Source of the DNA: Epilithonimonas caeni DSM 17710
GTDB taxonomy: Bacteria; Bacteroidota; Bacteroidia; Flavobacteriales; Weeksellaceae
Assembly (NCBI RefSeq): GCF_000426465.1
Contig: NZ_AUFK01000014.1
Span: 62,001-126,000, forward strand
Direction of reading: 5' to 3'
DNA length: 64,000 nucleotides
Shown: positions 56,130 to 64,000 of the stretch, piece by piece
Layout of the letters: each line of letters opens with the position of its first letter
How positions within the stretch are numbered: position 1 is the stretch's first letter
Made by a program: the position numbers and the translations under genes
The notes under the pieces: generated by a model
The model's input: the letters and a program-made list of their open reading frames with translations, nothing else
Databases searched by the model: none
What the model was told of the DNA's origin: nothing

Positions 56130-56681
56130 TTAGTTCTTTTTGAAAGGTAAACCGAAGTGAGTTAATAACGCTTTTGCTTCTTTATCTGTGTTAGCAGAAG
56201 TTACGAAAGTGATGTCCATCCCCTGGATTTTCTTCACTTTATCGATAACGATCTCTGGGAAGATAATTTGCTCAGTGATTCCTAAGTTATAATTACCTCT
56301 TCCGTCGAAACCTTCAGCTTTAATCCCAGAAAAATCTCTAATTCTTGGTAAAGCAGAAGACGTCAATCTGTCCAGGAACTCATACATTTTATCAGCTCTA
56401 AGAGTAACTCTAGCTCCGACCGGCATTCCTTTTCTTAGTTTGAAAGCAGCTTCATCTTTTTTAGATAAAGTACCAACAGCTTTTTGTCCAGTGATAGCAG
56501 TTAATTCTTCTACAGCATAGTCAACGATCTTTTTGTCCTGAACAGCTGCACCAAGTCCTTGGCTTACAACGATCTTCAATAATTTAGGAACCTGCATTAC
56601 AGATTTGTACCCAAATTCTTCCATCATTGCAGGAACAATCTTGTCTTTATATTGTTGTTTTGGTCTTACTATATATTCCAT
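56130..56681 (-). CDS. rplE: 50S ribosomal protein L5
   Basis: 183 residues, binds 5S rRNA and contacts P-site tRNA. Marks: [27 protein letters not shown] and [12 protein letters not shown]. Confidence 0.98.
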   Translation of the reverse strand: MEYIVRPKQQYKDKIVPAMMEEFGYKSVMQVPKLLKIVVSQGLGAAVQDKKIVDYAVEELTAITGQKAVGTLSKKDEAAFKLRKGMPVGARVTLRADKMYEFLDRLTSSALPRIRDFSGIKAEGFDGRGNYNLGITEQIIFPEIVIDKVKKIQGMDITFVTSANTDKEAKALLTHFGLPFKKN

Positions 56682-56692
56682 TGTAATTTAAA

Positions 56693-57013
56693 TTATAAAG
56701 TTTCACCGGTTGTTTTAGCAACTCTTACTTTTTTATCACCATCTACTTTGTATCCAACTTTAGTCGCTTTTCCGCTTTTGTCAACTAGTGATACATTGGA
56801 AATATGTAGTGAAGCTTCCTTTTCAACGATTCCACCCTGAGGGTTTTGTGCAGATGGTTTAGTATGTTTTTTAACAATATTGATACCTGCAACGATAACT
56901 CTAGGATCTTTTCCTTCTTTTTTGATCACTTCAAGAACTTCACCTTTACTCCCTTTATTTTTTCCGGTAGTAACGATGACGTTGTCTCCTCTTTTTATTT
57001 TAACTTTTGTCAT
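56693..57013 (-). CDS. rplX: 50S ribosomal protein L24
   Basis: 106 residues with the KOW motif near the start ([17 protein letters not shown]). An early-assembly large-subunit protein near the exit tunnel. Confidence 0.97.
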   Translation of the reverse strand: MTKVKIKRGDNVIVTTGKNKGSKGEVLEVIKKEGKDPRVIVAGINIVKKHTKPSAQNPQGGIVEKEASLHISNVSLVDKSGKATKVGYKVDGDKKVRVAKTTGETL

Positions 57014-57031
57014 TTTCTTAAAATTTTAAAA

Positions 57032-57400
57032 TTAAAGTACTTCAGGAGCTAATGAAATAACCTTCATATATTCTTTGTCTCTCAACTCACGGGCAACTGG
57101 TCCGAAAACACGAGTTCCTCTCATTTCTCCGGCAGCGTTTAGCAATACACAAGCGTTGTCTTCGAACTTGATGTAAGATCCATCTTTTCTTCTGACCGCT
57201 TTTTTAGTTCTTACTACTACTGCTTTAGATACTTGACCTTTTTTTGCGTTTCCTGATGGTGTAGAATCTTTGATAGTAACAACGATTTTATCACCAACTG
57301 AAGCATATCTTCTTCTAGTTCCTCCTAGAACTCTGATAACTAGTACTTCTTTTGCACCTGTGTTATCAGCAACTTTTAATCTTGATTCTGTTTGTAACAT
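57032..57400 (-). CDS. rplN: 50S ribosomal protein L14
   Basis: 122 residues. It starts [18 protein letters not shown] and ends in the conserved L-A-P-E-V-L. It forms an inter-subunit bridge. A two-base gap separates it from rpsQ. Confidence 0.98.
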   Translation of the reverse strand: MLQTESRLKVADNTGAKEVLVIRVLGGTRRRYASVGDKIVVTIKDSTPSGNAKKGQVSKAVVVRTKKAVRRKDGSYIKFEDNACVLLNAAGEMRGTRVFGPVARELRDKEYMKVISLAPEVL

Positions 57401-57402
57401 TA

Positions 57403-57657
57403 TTACTTAGCTTTTTCAATGATTCTTACTAATCTCCATCTTTTGCTTTTGCTCAAAGGTCTAGTTTCAGTAATCAAAACTGTATCTCCTTCTGTGCACT
57501 CGTTGTTCTCATCATGTGCAGTATATTTTTTCGTTTTCAAAACGAATTTACCGTACATTGGATGCTTTACTCTCGTAGTTTCACTAACAACAATAGTCTT
57601 TTCCATTTTATTGCTGGAAACTACTCCAATACGTTCTTTTCTTAAATTTCTGTCCAT
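57403..57657 (-). CDS. rpsQ: 30S ribosomal protein S17
   Basis: 84 residues, OB-fold, binds 16S rRNA. The conserved [14 protein letters not shown] and H-P-M-Y-G-K-F are present. Confidence 0.97.
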   Translation of the reverse strand: MDRNLRKERIGVVSSNKMEKTIVVSETTRVKHPMYGKFVLKTKKYTAHDENNECTEGDTVLITETRPLSKSKRWRLVRIIEKAK

Positions 57658-57669
57658 TGTAAAAAGGAA

Positions 57670-57855
57670 TTATTGTTTGTTAGTTAATTCTGTGTTAAGT
57701 CTTGCGATCGTTTTTCTCAAATCTCTGATCTGAATCGGATTTTCAACAGGGCTAATTCTGTGCGCTAATTTCAATTTTGAATAGTTAGCTTTAGCGTCAG
57801 CCAATTGAACTTTGATATCCTCTACGCTTAAATTTTTGATGTCAGCTTTTTTCAT
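57670..57855 (-). CDS. rpmC: 50S ribosomal protein L29
   Basis: 61 residues, two-helix hairpin at the tunnel exit; R-D-L-R-K-T-I-A-R-L-N-T is the conserved helix. It follows rplP by 11 bp. Confidence 0.96.
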   Translation of the reverse strand: MKKADIKNLSVEDIKVQLADAKANYSKLKLAHRISPVENPIQIRDLRKTIARLNTELTNKQ

Positions 57856-57866
57856 TTTAATAGAGA

Positions 57867-58292
57867 TTATAGAGGTTTAACGAAATCATTTGCAACTACG
57901 AACTTGGTAACGATCGGTAACTTTTGAGCAGCAAGCCTAAGTGCTTCTTTTGCCACATCATAAGGTACTCCACCAACTTCGAACATAATTTTACCTGGTT
58001 TCACTACAGCTACCCAATATTCCACAGCACCTTTACCTTTACCCATACGTACTTCCGCTGGTTTTTTGGTAATTGGTTTATCCGGGAAGATCTTGATCCA
58101 TAGTTGACCTTCTCTTTTCATATATCTTGTAGCGGCGATACGAGCAGCTTCAATTTGTCTTGCAGTAACCCAAGCTCCCTCTGTAGCTTTGATTCCGAAA
58201 GTTCCGTAAGCAAGTTGATTACCTCTTTGAGCAATCCCCTTCATTTTCATCTTATGAACTCTACGGAATTTGGTTCTTTTTGGTTGTAACAT
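57867..58292 (-). CDS. rplP: 50S ribosomal protein L16
   Basis: 141 residues, starts [11 protein letters not shown] and contains the conserved R-M-G-K-G-K-G loop near the A site. A 78-bp AT-rich spacer separates it from rpsC. Confidence 0.98.
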   Translation of the reverse strand: MLQPKRTKFRRVHKMKMKGIAQRGNQLAYGTFGIKATEGAWVTARQIEAARIAATRYMKREGQLWIKIFPDKPITKKPAEVRMGKGKGAVEYWVAVVKPGKIMFEVGGVPYDVAKEALRLAAQKLPIVTKFVVANDFVKPL

Positions 58293-58370
58293 AATTTCTT
58301 AAATTTTAGATTTTAGAATTTAGATTTTAAAAAAGTAACGGTCATTTAAAAACTATCCTCTAAAATTTTA

Positions 58371-59108
58371 TTAATTATTTCTTCTTGGTTTTCTGTCGCC
58401 TCTTTCTCCTCTGTCGTTTCTCTCGTTTCTACCTCCAGCCGGCGCTTTTTTCTGCTGTCCCACAAGTGGAGTAAGGTCTCTTTTACCGTACACTTCTCCT
58501 TTCATGATCCAAACTTTAACACCTAGCTTACCGTATTGAGTCAATGCTTCACCGATGTGATAATCGATATCTGCACGGAAAGTAGATAAAGGTATTCTTC
58601 CTTCCTTGAAGTTTTCAGAACGTGCCATCTCTGCTCCGTTCAACCTTCCAGAGATCTGAACTTTGATACCTTCAGCACCCATTCTCATTGTAGAAGCGAT
58701 TGCCATTTTCACAGCTCTTCTGTAAGAGATACGGTTTTCGATTTGCTTAGCGATGCTGTCAGCAACCAATACTGCATCTAACTCAGGTCTCTTGATCTCG
58801 AAAATATTGATCTGGATATCTTTTCCAGTCAATTTCTTCAATTCCTCTTTTAGCTTGTCAACTTCCTGTCCACCTTTCCCGATAATTAAACCCGGTCTAG
58901 CAGTTGTGATCGTTACAGTTACTAATTTAAGTGTTCTTTCTATAAATATTTTTGAAATACCACCTTTAGATAATCTTGCTTCAAGGTATCTTCTGATTTT
59001 GTAATCCTCAGCGATTCTATCACCGTAGTTTTTACCACCAAACCAGTTAGAATCCCATCCTCTGATGATACCTAATCTGTTACCAATTGGATTTGTCTTC
59101 TGTCCCAT
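58371..59108 (-). CDS. rpsC: 30S ribosomal protein S3
   Basis: 245 residues, KH domain ([14 protein letters not shown]) and C-terminal domain, mRNA entry site. The last ~25 residues are a Gly/Arg/Asn/Asp-rich tail (repeats of R-N-D/R-G), longer than in E. coli (233). Confidence 0.98.
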   Translation of the reverse strand: MGQKTNPIGNRLGIIRGWDSNWFGGKNYGDRIAEDYKIRRYLEARLSKGGISKIFIERTLKLVTVTITTARPGLIIGKGGQEVDKLKEELKKLTGKDIQINIFEIKRPELDAVLVADSIAKQIENRISYRRAVKMAIASTMRMGAEGIKVQISGRLNGAEMARSENFKEGRIPLSTFRADIDYHIGEALTQYGKLGVKVWIMKGEVYGKRDLTPLVGQQKKAPAGGRNERNDRGERGDRKPRRNN

Positions 59109-59116
59109 ACCTTGAA

Positions 59117-59512
59117 TTAATTTTTAGTACCTAAGATTAATGTAATGTGGTTTGATCTTTTTCTGATTCTATAACCTCTACCTTGTGGAGCAGGTCTTAG
59201 TCTCTTCAATTGTCTTGCACTATCTACAAATATTTCTTTAACGATAAGGTTGGCTTCTTCGATGTCAGCACCTTCGTTTTTAGTTTGCCAGTTAGCAATT
59301 GCAGAAAGTAATACTTTTTCTAATTTCTCAGAAGCACCTTTCTTTGAATACTTTAGAATAGACAAAGCTTTCTCCACCTCTACTCCTCTAATGATATCAG
59401 CAACTAATCTCATTTTTCTAGGAGAAGAAGGGCAATCGTTGTGTAACGCTTTTGCCACATCTTGGTTTGCTATTTTACGTGCTAATGCACTTTCTCTTTT
59501 TCTTGATCCCAT
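59117..59512 (-). CDS. rplV: 50S ribosomal protein L22
   Basis: 131 residues. Core L22 with R-L-V-A-D-I-I-R-G and the tunnel beta-hairpin region ending [18 protein letters not shown]. It is two bases downstream of rpsS. Confidence 0.98.
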   Translation of the reverse strand: MGSRKRESALARKIANQDVAKALHNDCPSSPRKMRLVADIIRGVEVEKALSILKYSKKGASEKLEKVLLSAIANWQTKNEGADIEEANLIVKEIFVDSARQLKRLRPAPQGRGYRIRKRSNHITLILGTKN

Positions 59513-59514
59513 GA

Positions 59515-59793
59515 TTATCTACCTCCTTTATTTTTGTTACCACCGTGACCTCTGAAAGATCTTGTCGGAGAAAATTCGCCTAACTTGTGACCAACCATGT
59601 TTTCTGTAACATAAACCGGGATAAAAGATTTCCCGTTGTGTACAGCGATAGTTTGTCCTACAAAGTCTGGAGAAATCATAGATGCTCTAGACCATGTTTT
59701 GATTACAGTCTTCTTACCAGACTCTACATTTGCCTGAACCTTTTTATCTAAAGTATGATGAATAAATGGTCCTTTTTTAAGTGATCTTGCCAT
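59515..59793 (-). CDS. rpsS: 30S ribosomal protein S19
   Basis: 92 residues. Starts [10 protein letters not shown] and contains [16 protein letters not shown]. Located in the 30S head with S13. Two-base gap to rplB. Confidence 0.98.
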   Translation of the reverse strand: MARSLKKGPFIHHTLDKKVQANVESGKKTVIKTWSRASMISPDFVGQTIAVHNGKSFIPVYVTENMVGHKLGEFSPTRSFRGHGGNKNKGGR

Positions 59794-59795
59794 AA

Positions 59796-60617
59796 TTATT
59801 TACGTTTAGATATGATATGACGGTTAGACGCTTTGTTTTTCTTTCTAGTTTTGTAACCTTTAGCCGGTTTACCGTTTCTAGATCTTGGGTGACCTCCGGA
59901 AGAACGTCCTTCACCACCTCCCATTGGGTGATCAACTGGGTTCATAACTACTGGTCTTGTTCTTGGTCTTCTACCTAACCATCTGCTTCTACCAGCCTTA
60001 CCTGATACCGTTAACTGATGATCTGAGTTAGAAACAGACCCAACCATTGCATAACACTCAGTAAGGATCATTCTGGATTCTCCTGAAGGCAATTTAACGA
60101 TTGCATATTTTCCGTCTCTGGAAGTCAATTGAGCAGAAGAACCAGCACTTCTTGCAAGGATAGCACCTTGTCCCGGTTTCATTTCAATACAAGAGATAAC
60201 AGTTCCCAAAGGAATGTTTTTCAGTTTCATTGCATTACCTACATTAGGCTCAACGCTTTCTCCAGAAACAACTTTCTGATCAACTTTGATACCGTTTGGA
60301 GCGATGATATATCTCTTTTCTCCGTCTGCATACTCCAATAGAGCAATAAATGCAGTTCTGTTCGGATCGTACTCTACAGTTTTTACCGTAGCTTCAACAT
60401 CATGCTTGTTTCTTTTGAAGTCGATAATTCTGTATTTCTTTTTGTGTCCACCGCCGGTGTAACGCATGGTCATTTTACCAGTTTGGTTACGTCCACCTGA
60501 CTTTTTAATACCAACTGTCAGAGATTTCTCTGGTTTGTTGGTAGTAATTTCCTCAAAGTTATTTACAACTCTGAATCTCTGTCCCGGGGTGATAGGTTTT
60601 AATTTTCTAACAGACAT
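59796..60617 (-). CDS. rplB: 50S ribosomal protein L2
   Basis: 273 residues, near the peptidyl-transferase centre. The conserved signature is present in the C-terminal half ([12 protein letters not shown]). Length equals that of E. coli L2. Confidence 0.99.
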   Translation of the reverse strand: MSVRKLKPITPGQRFRVVNNFEEITTNKPEKSLTVGIKKSGGRNQTGKMTMRYTGGGHKKKYRIIDFKRNKHDVEATVKTVEYDPNRTAFIALLEYADGEKRYIIAPNGIKVDQKVVSGESVEPNVGNAMKLKNIPLGTVISCIEMKPGQGAILARSAGSSAQLTSRDGKYAIVKLPSGESRMILTECYAMVGSVSNSDHQLTVSGKAGRSRWLGRRPRTRPVVMNPVDHPMGGGEGRSSGGHPRSRNGKPAKGYKTRKKNKASNRHIISKRK

Positions 60618-60636
60618 TACTATTATTTATAATTAA

Positions 60637-60927
60637 TTAATTTGTTGCGAAAATATCAATAACTTCTCCAGCAGCCAATGTTACCACAGCTTTTTTCAAT
60701 TTATTGGTCTTTCCAACTTGAAGTCCTTTTTTTGTATGCTTAGCAGAAACTTTAGGCGCATAGATCATGGTTCTAACGTCCGCTACTTTTACACCGTAAG
60801 CTGCCTCTATAGCACCTTTGATCTGGATCTTGTTTGCTTTTGGGGCAACCAAGAAAGAATAAGCACCTCTTAGATCTGTAAGATAGTTTGCTTTTTCCGA
60901 AATAATTGGTTTAATAATAAGTGACAT
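60637..60927 (-). CDS. rplW: 50S ribosomal protein L23
   Basis: 96 residues, at the tunnel exit where nascent-chain factors dock. Marks: I-I-K-P-I-I-S-E-K-A and I-K-G-A-I-E-A-A-Y-G-V-K-V. It follows rplD by three bases. Confidence 0.97.
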   Translation of the reverse strand: MSLIIKPIISEKANYLTDLRGAYSFLVAPKANKIQIKGAIEAAYGVKVADVRTMIYAPKVSAKHTKKGLQVGKTNKLKKAVVTLAAGEVIDIFATN

Positions 60928-60930
60928 GAT

Positions 60931-61560
60931 CTATTTCTTTAAGTTTTCCTGAAATTTTTCTACTGCATCTTCTAAGAAGATAATCTCACCTGCGTTGATC
61001 AAATCATAAGAAGAAATCTCGTTATAATTCAATACTCTTGTCTTAGGCAAGTTTCTTGAAGATAAATATACATTCTTGTTAGCCTCAGGAAGTACGAACA
61101 ATGATTTCTTACCTGTAAGAGTCAAAGCATCCAACAATGTGATGAATTCTTTGGTCTTAGGAGCTTCGAAAGTCAAATTCTCTACAACTCTGATACTGTT
61201 ATCTCTCAATTTTTGAGAAAGAACAGATTTTTTAGCCAATCTTTTAAGCGCTTTGTTCAATTTGAATCTGTAGTCTCTTGGTTTTGGACCAAAAACTCTA
61301 CCTCCACCTTTGAAAGTTGGCGACTTGATATCACCATATCTTGCAGAACCTGAACCTTTTTGCTTTTTAAGCTTTCTTGTAGAAGCAGTAATTTCGCTTC
61401 TTTCTTTTGATTTATGAGTACCTTGTCTTTGTGCAGCAAGATATTGTTTAACCTCTAAGTAAACCGCATGCTGATTTGGCTCAATTCCGAAAACTGTTTC
61501 GTCTAGAGTTACTTTTCTTCCGGTTTCTTTTCCTGATGTATTTAATACTACTAGTTCCAT
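60931..61560 (-). CDS. rplD: 50S ribosomal protein L4
   Basis: 209 residues. The tunnel loop holds [12 protein letters not shown] and [11 protein letters not shown]. It overlaps the rplC end by 10 bp. In E. coli L4 represses its own S10 operon; the leader structure at 62210-62269 might play a similar part here, but that is untested. Confidence 0.98.
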   Translation of the reverse strand: MELVVLNTSGKETGRKVTLDETVFGIEPNQHAVYLEVKQYLAAQRQGTHKSKERSEITASTRKLKKQKGSGSARYGDIKSPTFKGGGRVFGPKPRDYRFKLNKALKRLAKKSVLSQKLRDNSIRVVENLTFEAPKTKEFITLLDALTLTGKKSLFVLPEANKNVYLSSRNLPKTRVLNYNEISSYDLINAGEIIFLEDAVEKFQENLKK

Positions 61561-62177
61561 TTCTTGATAATTACATAAGAATTTTTAGCTCCCGGAACAG
61601 CACCTTTTACTACTAAAAGATTTTGTTCTTCATCCACTTTTAACACTTGAAGGTTCTGAACAGTAACCTGCTCACCTCCCATTCTTCCAGCCATTCTCAT
61701 CCCCTTGAATACTCTAGAAGGATCCGACCCAGCACCGATAGAACCTGGAGCTCTAAGCCTGTTGTGCTGTCCGTGAGTTGCCTGCATTACACCTCCAAAA
61801 CCGTGTCTTTTAACAACACCTTGGAAACCTTTACCTTTAGAAGTTCCAGTCACATCCACATACTCACCTTCTGCAAACATGCTAACTTCCACTTTGTCTC
61901 CTATCTTCACTTCGTGCTCGAATGCATTTCTGAATTCTACCAACTTAGCCTTAGGAGTTGAACCAGCCTTTTTGAAATGACCAGCTAACGCTTTACCAAC
62001 GTTCTTCTCACTCTTGTCATCGAAACCTAGTTGTACGGCAACGTATCCGTCAACCTCTTCGGTTCTGACCTGTAAAACCGCGCATGGACCAGCCTGAATA
62101 ACTGTACAAGGAATATTCTTCCCAGCTTCGTCAAACAAAGATGTCATACCGATCTTTTTACCAATAATACCTGACAT
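61551..62177 (-). CDS. rplC: 50S ribosomal protein L3, first gene of the operon
   Basis: 208 residues. Starts [12 protein letters not shown] and contains K-G-K-G-F-Q-G-V and [15 protein letters not shown]. The usual upstream neighbour rpsJ is absent; a promoter and leader precede it directly. Confidence 0.98.
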   Translation of the reverse strand: MSGIIGKKIGMTSLFDEAGKNIPCTVIQAGPCAVLQVRTEEVDGYVAVQLGFDDKSEKNVGKALAGHFKKAGSTPKAKLVEFRNAFEHEVKIGDKVEVSMFAEGEYVDVTGTSKGKGFQGVVKRHGFGGVMQATHGQHNRLRAPGSIGAGSDPSRVFKGMRMAGRMGGEQVTVQNLQVLKVDEEQNLLVVKGAVPGAKNSYVIIKKWN

Positions 62178-62209
62178 TATTTATATATATCTATTATATT
62201 AAAACTTAG

Positions 62210-62269
62210 CATTTTAGTGGTGTTTGTAATATTCTATGTCTGAAATAGGCATACTCCTTCCCTAAAATG
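62210..62269 (-). promoter_or_regulatory. Stem-forming leader of the ribosomal operon
   Basis: On the minus strand CATTTTAG (62269-62262), at the predicted 5' end of the transcript, can pair with CTAAAATG (62217-62210), a perfect 8-bp closing stem around a 44-base loop. A small internal CTAT/ATAG pair lies within. Such a leader could serve feedback control by a ribosomal protein. Confidence 0.5.
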
Positions 62270-62275
62270 AGTGTG

Positions 62276-62306
62276 CAAATTTATGAATATTTTTTATATT
62301 GACAAA
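62276..62306 (-). promoter_or_regulatory. Consensus Bacteroidota promoter of the ribosomal operon
   Basis: On the minus strand TTTG (62306-62303), 19 bases, then TAAATTTG (62283-62276). This is a full match to the -33 TTTG / -7 TAnnTTTG consensus, with a predicted start near 62269. Confidence 0.8.
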
Positions 62307-62392
62307 TAAATATTCGGAAATTATTTGATAATTTGTGAGTTACGAGATTTTAGCAGAATATCTATTTTAGAATCGGTGTTTGAGTAATATAT

Positions 62393-62845
62393 TTATAATT
62401 CCTGATTTTTATTCTGATATTTGCTTTTATGCTTACTCTCGGCTGCATCTATAGAGTAGCATTTATGAATATTCTCAGCTTGCTTGGATAGTTCCGCGAT
62501 CTTCACAAAATATTGATGAAGCTGATCCAACTCTTTCTCTGTGAGATCTTCTATATCCACCATCCTGTTGCTTGCTTGTTTGTTTGCCGCTATCAATTCG
62601 TTAAGTTTCAATTGGATGGCTTTACTATCTTTATTCTGTGCTTTTTGAATCAGAAAAACCATAAGAAAGGTAATAATGGTGGTTCCTGTATTGATCACCA
62701 ATTGCCACGTTTCCGAATAGTGGAAAACAGGACCTGTGACCGCCCAGATCACAACTATCAGGACTGATCCTATGAAAGCAGATGAACTCCCAGTAAAATT
62801 GGTTGCCCAATTTGAGAATTTCTCAAAAAGATTTTTATTATTCAT
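62393..62845 (-). CDS. Low-affinity iron permease family protein
   Basis: The 150-residue membrane protein has two hydrophobic helices at about 20-40 (F-I-G-S-V-L-I-V-V-I-W-A-V-T-G-P) and 49-68 (T-G-T-T-I-I-T-F-L-M-V-F-L-I-Q). The cytoplasmic motif Q-N-K-D-S-K-A-I-Q-L-K-L-N-E-L-I is the hallmark of the family, followed by a charged helix (E-D-L-T-E-K-E-L). The name is inherited from a fungal transporter; iron transport is unproven in bacteria. It lies alone between the ribosomal operon and the protease gene, all on the minus strand. Confidence 0.85.
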   Translation of the reverse strand: MNNKNLFEKFSNWATNFTGSSSAFIGSVLIVVIWAVTGPVFHYSETWQLVINTGTTIITFLMVFLIQKAQNKDSKAIQLKLNELIAANKQASNRMVDIEDLTEKELDQLHQYFVKIAELSKQAENIHKCYSIDAAESKHKSKYQNKNQEL

Positions 62846-62891
62846 TTTTTTATTTCCAAAGTTAATTAAATAAACATTTCATCATAAAAAG

Positions 62892-62922
62892 AAAAAAGGC
62901 CTCCAAAGTGGAGACCTTTTTC
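62892..62922 (-). terminator. Terminator after the protease gene
   Basis: Stem AAAAAAGGCCTCC / GGAGACCTTTTTC with one mismatch and a 5-base loop lies 25 bp after the stop codon. Confidence 0.7.
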
Positions 62923-62946
62923 TTGATAGTTATTATATTAGAATCA

Positions 62947-64000
62947 CTAATCTTTTACAAATTTAGTTTTAACTACAATTCCATTATTATCTATGTTGAT
63001 AAAGTAAACGCCCTTCGTTAGTCTGTTAACCAAAACCTTGCCCGTTGACAAAGTTCCCTTGGAAACGATCTGACCTGCAGTATTGAAAATCTCGTAAGAT
63101 GAAGAAGGAGAAGCATTAGAAACATTCAGTACATCTTTTACAGGATTTGGATAAATCTGAACGGATTTTGTATTAACATCCGATACTGCCAAATTGGTTT
63201 TTGTAATTGTAAAGTTCGCATCCGAAACATCGAAGAAAATATTTCCGTTAGCTTTTACCATAATTCTTGCAGTTGTTGTATCCAGATTTGGAAGAATAAC
63301 AGATTCGGAGCCATCATTAGGTACCGAAGTTGCCAAAGTCGACCAAGTAGTGCCACCATCCGTAGAGATCAGGATGTCAACATTGGCACAACTGACTGGT
63401 GATGCAGTAGTAGAAGCTACATCCCAAGTTACTGTCTGTGTACTTGCACCAGCATAACTAACCGCAGTGTTGGGAGCCGTTACTTTGAATGGGCCAGAAG
63501 CCTCATTGACTGTAACTTTCATATCATCATAACCATTAGCTCCTCCTCCTGTTTTATTATCCCTCACGGTCAGTCTGAAATTAAGCGTTCTTGCAACACT
63601 TGGAAGGTATTCTACATTTAATTCTGTAGCAGCAGTGAAAAGTGCACCGGTCAAAACAGTTGTCATATTAGGAAAATATCTTGTTGGAGAAGTTGTCGGC
63701 AAATAAGACCTGAAATTAACGCCCGAAGTTTTTGTTGCCGTTGGATTTGTTGTTGATGAGTTTTGAAGATCAAACTGCTCCCAATCATAAGTAAGACTAT
63801 CCCCATTAGCATCAGTTGCGGAGCCTGTTAACATAAAAGGAGTACTTTTCGGAATTGTATAATCCGCTCCGGCGTTTGCAACAGGGGCAGTATTCCCGTT
63901 AGAGGTATTTACCGAGCAATTCCCTAGTGTAGTTTTCATATAATTCGTTATATCCCTGATCGAAGCAGCATGGAAATAAGCATCAGAATGTGCCTGAACA
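62947..64000 (-). CDS. Partial: C-terminus of a T9SS-secreted reprolysin-like metalloprotease
   Basis: The gene continues past the window edge; the frame is open to base 64000, so the Met at 63939 is internal. The first visible residues (A-H-S-D-A-Y-F-H-A-A-S-I) fit the segment after the catalytic domain of reprolysin-like zinc proteases of Bacteroidota. A PKD/Ig-like domain follows (P-V-A-N-A-G-A-D-Y-T-I-P, then W-E-Q-F-D), then further beta domains. A type A sorting tail starts at I-Y-P-N-P-V-K-D-V-L-N-V and ends K-T-K-F-V-K-D. The catalytic domain itself is outside the window, so the protease call is moderately certain. Confidence 0.75.
   Translation of the reverse strand, partial: VQAHSDAYFHAASIRDITNYMKTTLGNCSVNTSNGNTAPVANAGADYTIPKSTPFMLTGSATDANGDSLTYDWEQFDLQNSSTTNPTATKTSGVNFRSYLPTTSPTRYFPNMTTVLTGALFTAATELNVEYLPSVARTLNFRLTVRDNKTGGGANGYDDMKVTVNEASGPFKVTAPNTAVSYAGASTQTVTWDVASTTASPVSCANVDILISTDGGTTWSTLATSVPNDGSESVILPNLDTTTARIMVKANGNIFFDVSDANFTITKTNLAVSDVNTKSVQIYPNPVKDVLNVSNASPSSSYEIFNTAGQIVSKGTLSTGKVLVNRLTKGVYFINIDNNGIVVKTKFVKD

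Overview
The window comes from a low-GC member of the Bacteroidota, class Flavobacteriia, most likely Weeksellaceae and close to Chryseobacterium. Evidence: type IX secretion (T9SS) C-terminal sorting domains, DUF4270/DUF4403/DUF4907 proteins, TAnnTTTG-type -7 promoter boxes, Bacteroidota-style ribosomal proteins and flavobacterial RHS proteins. No search could be run, so the taxonomy is inference.

Layout. (1) 1-7.9 kb is a plasmid- or phage-like replicon remnant. It has three ~101-bp repeats carrying a GTGTAGCGCTACAC palindrome, unknown small genes, a primase/helicase, a Dam-type adenine methylase, a ParB-like protein, a decayed second copy of the helicase tail and a serine recombinase. The primase/helicase and parB each seem to have lost their N-terminus to a one-base shift in a homopolymer. 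(2) 8.2-19.5 kb is a minus-strand surface/toxin operon: a fibre-like protein, a T9SS repeat protein, a large YD-type protein, an RHS protein with a variable C-terminal tip and a putative immunity gene. The remains of a second copy lie at its downstream end. (3) 19.5-22.6 kb holds a ~195-nt nested inverted-repeat element with a potential pseudoknot, directly after a promoter-like box. It precedes five tightly packed small genes: a lipoprotein, two zinc-ribbon proteins, a DUF2085 protein and a protein of six 16-residue repeats. (4) 22.6-34 kb is core-like: outer-membrane barrel, DUF4270 lipoprotein, kelch lipoprotein, DUF4907, LytS/LytTR two-component pair, a 56-residue membrane protein, deoD, an M4 metalloprotease and DUF4403. 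(5) 34.2-48.4 kb is a second, plus-strand polymorphic-toxin locus: TPR protein, lamin-tail/T9SS protein and a 2200-residue SpvB/FG-GAP/RHS protein with an HExxH tip. It is followed by an array of orphan toxin-tip/immunity cassettes in several stages of decay. (6) 48.4-62.3 kb is the S10-spc-alpha ribosomal operon on the minus strand, rplC to rplQ with secY, infA and rpoA but no rpsJ. A consensus promoter and a short stem-forming leader lie in front. (7) 62.4-64 kb has an iron-permease-like membrane protein and the 3' part of a T9SS-secreted protease.

The most unusual parts are the structured element with its gene set at 19.9-22.5 kb, and the orphan toxin cassettes at 42.5-48.3 kb. Three non-identical tips there keep the same HExxH-plus-downstream-Glu layout, and shared pre-toxin DNA plus a terminator-bearing repeat suggest tip exchange by homologous recombination.
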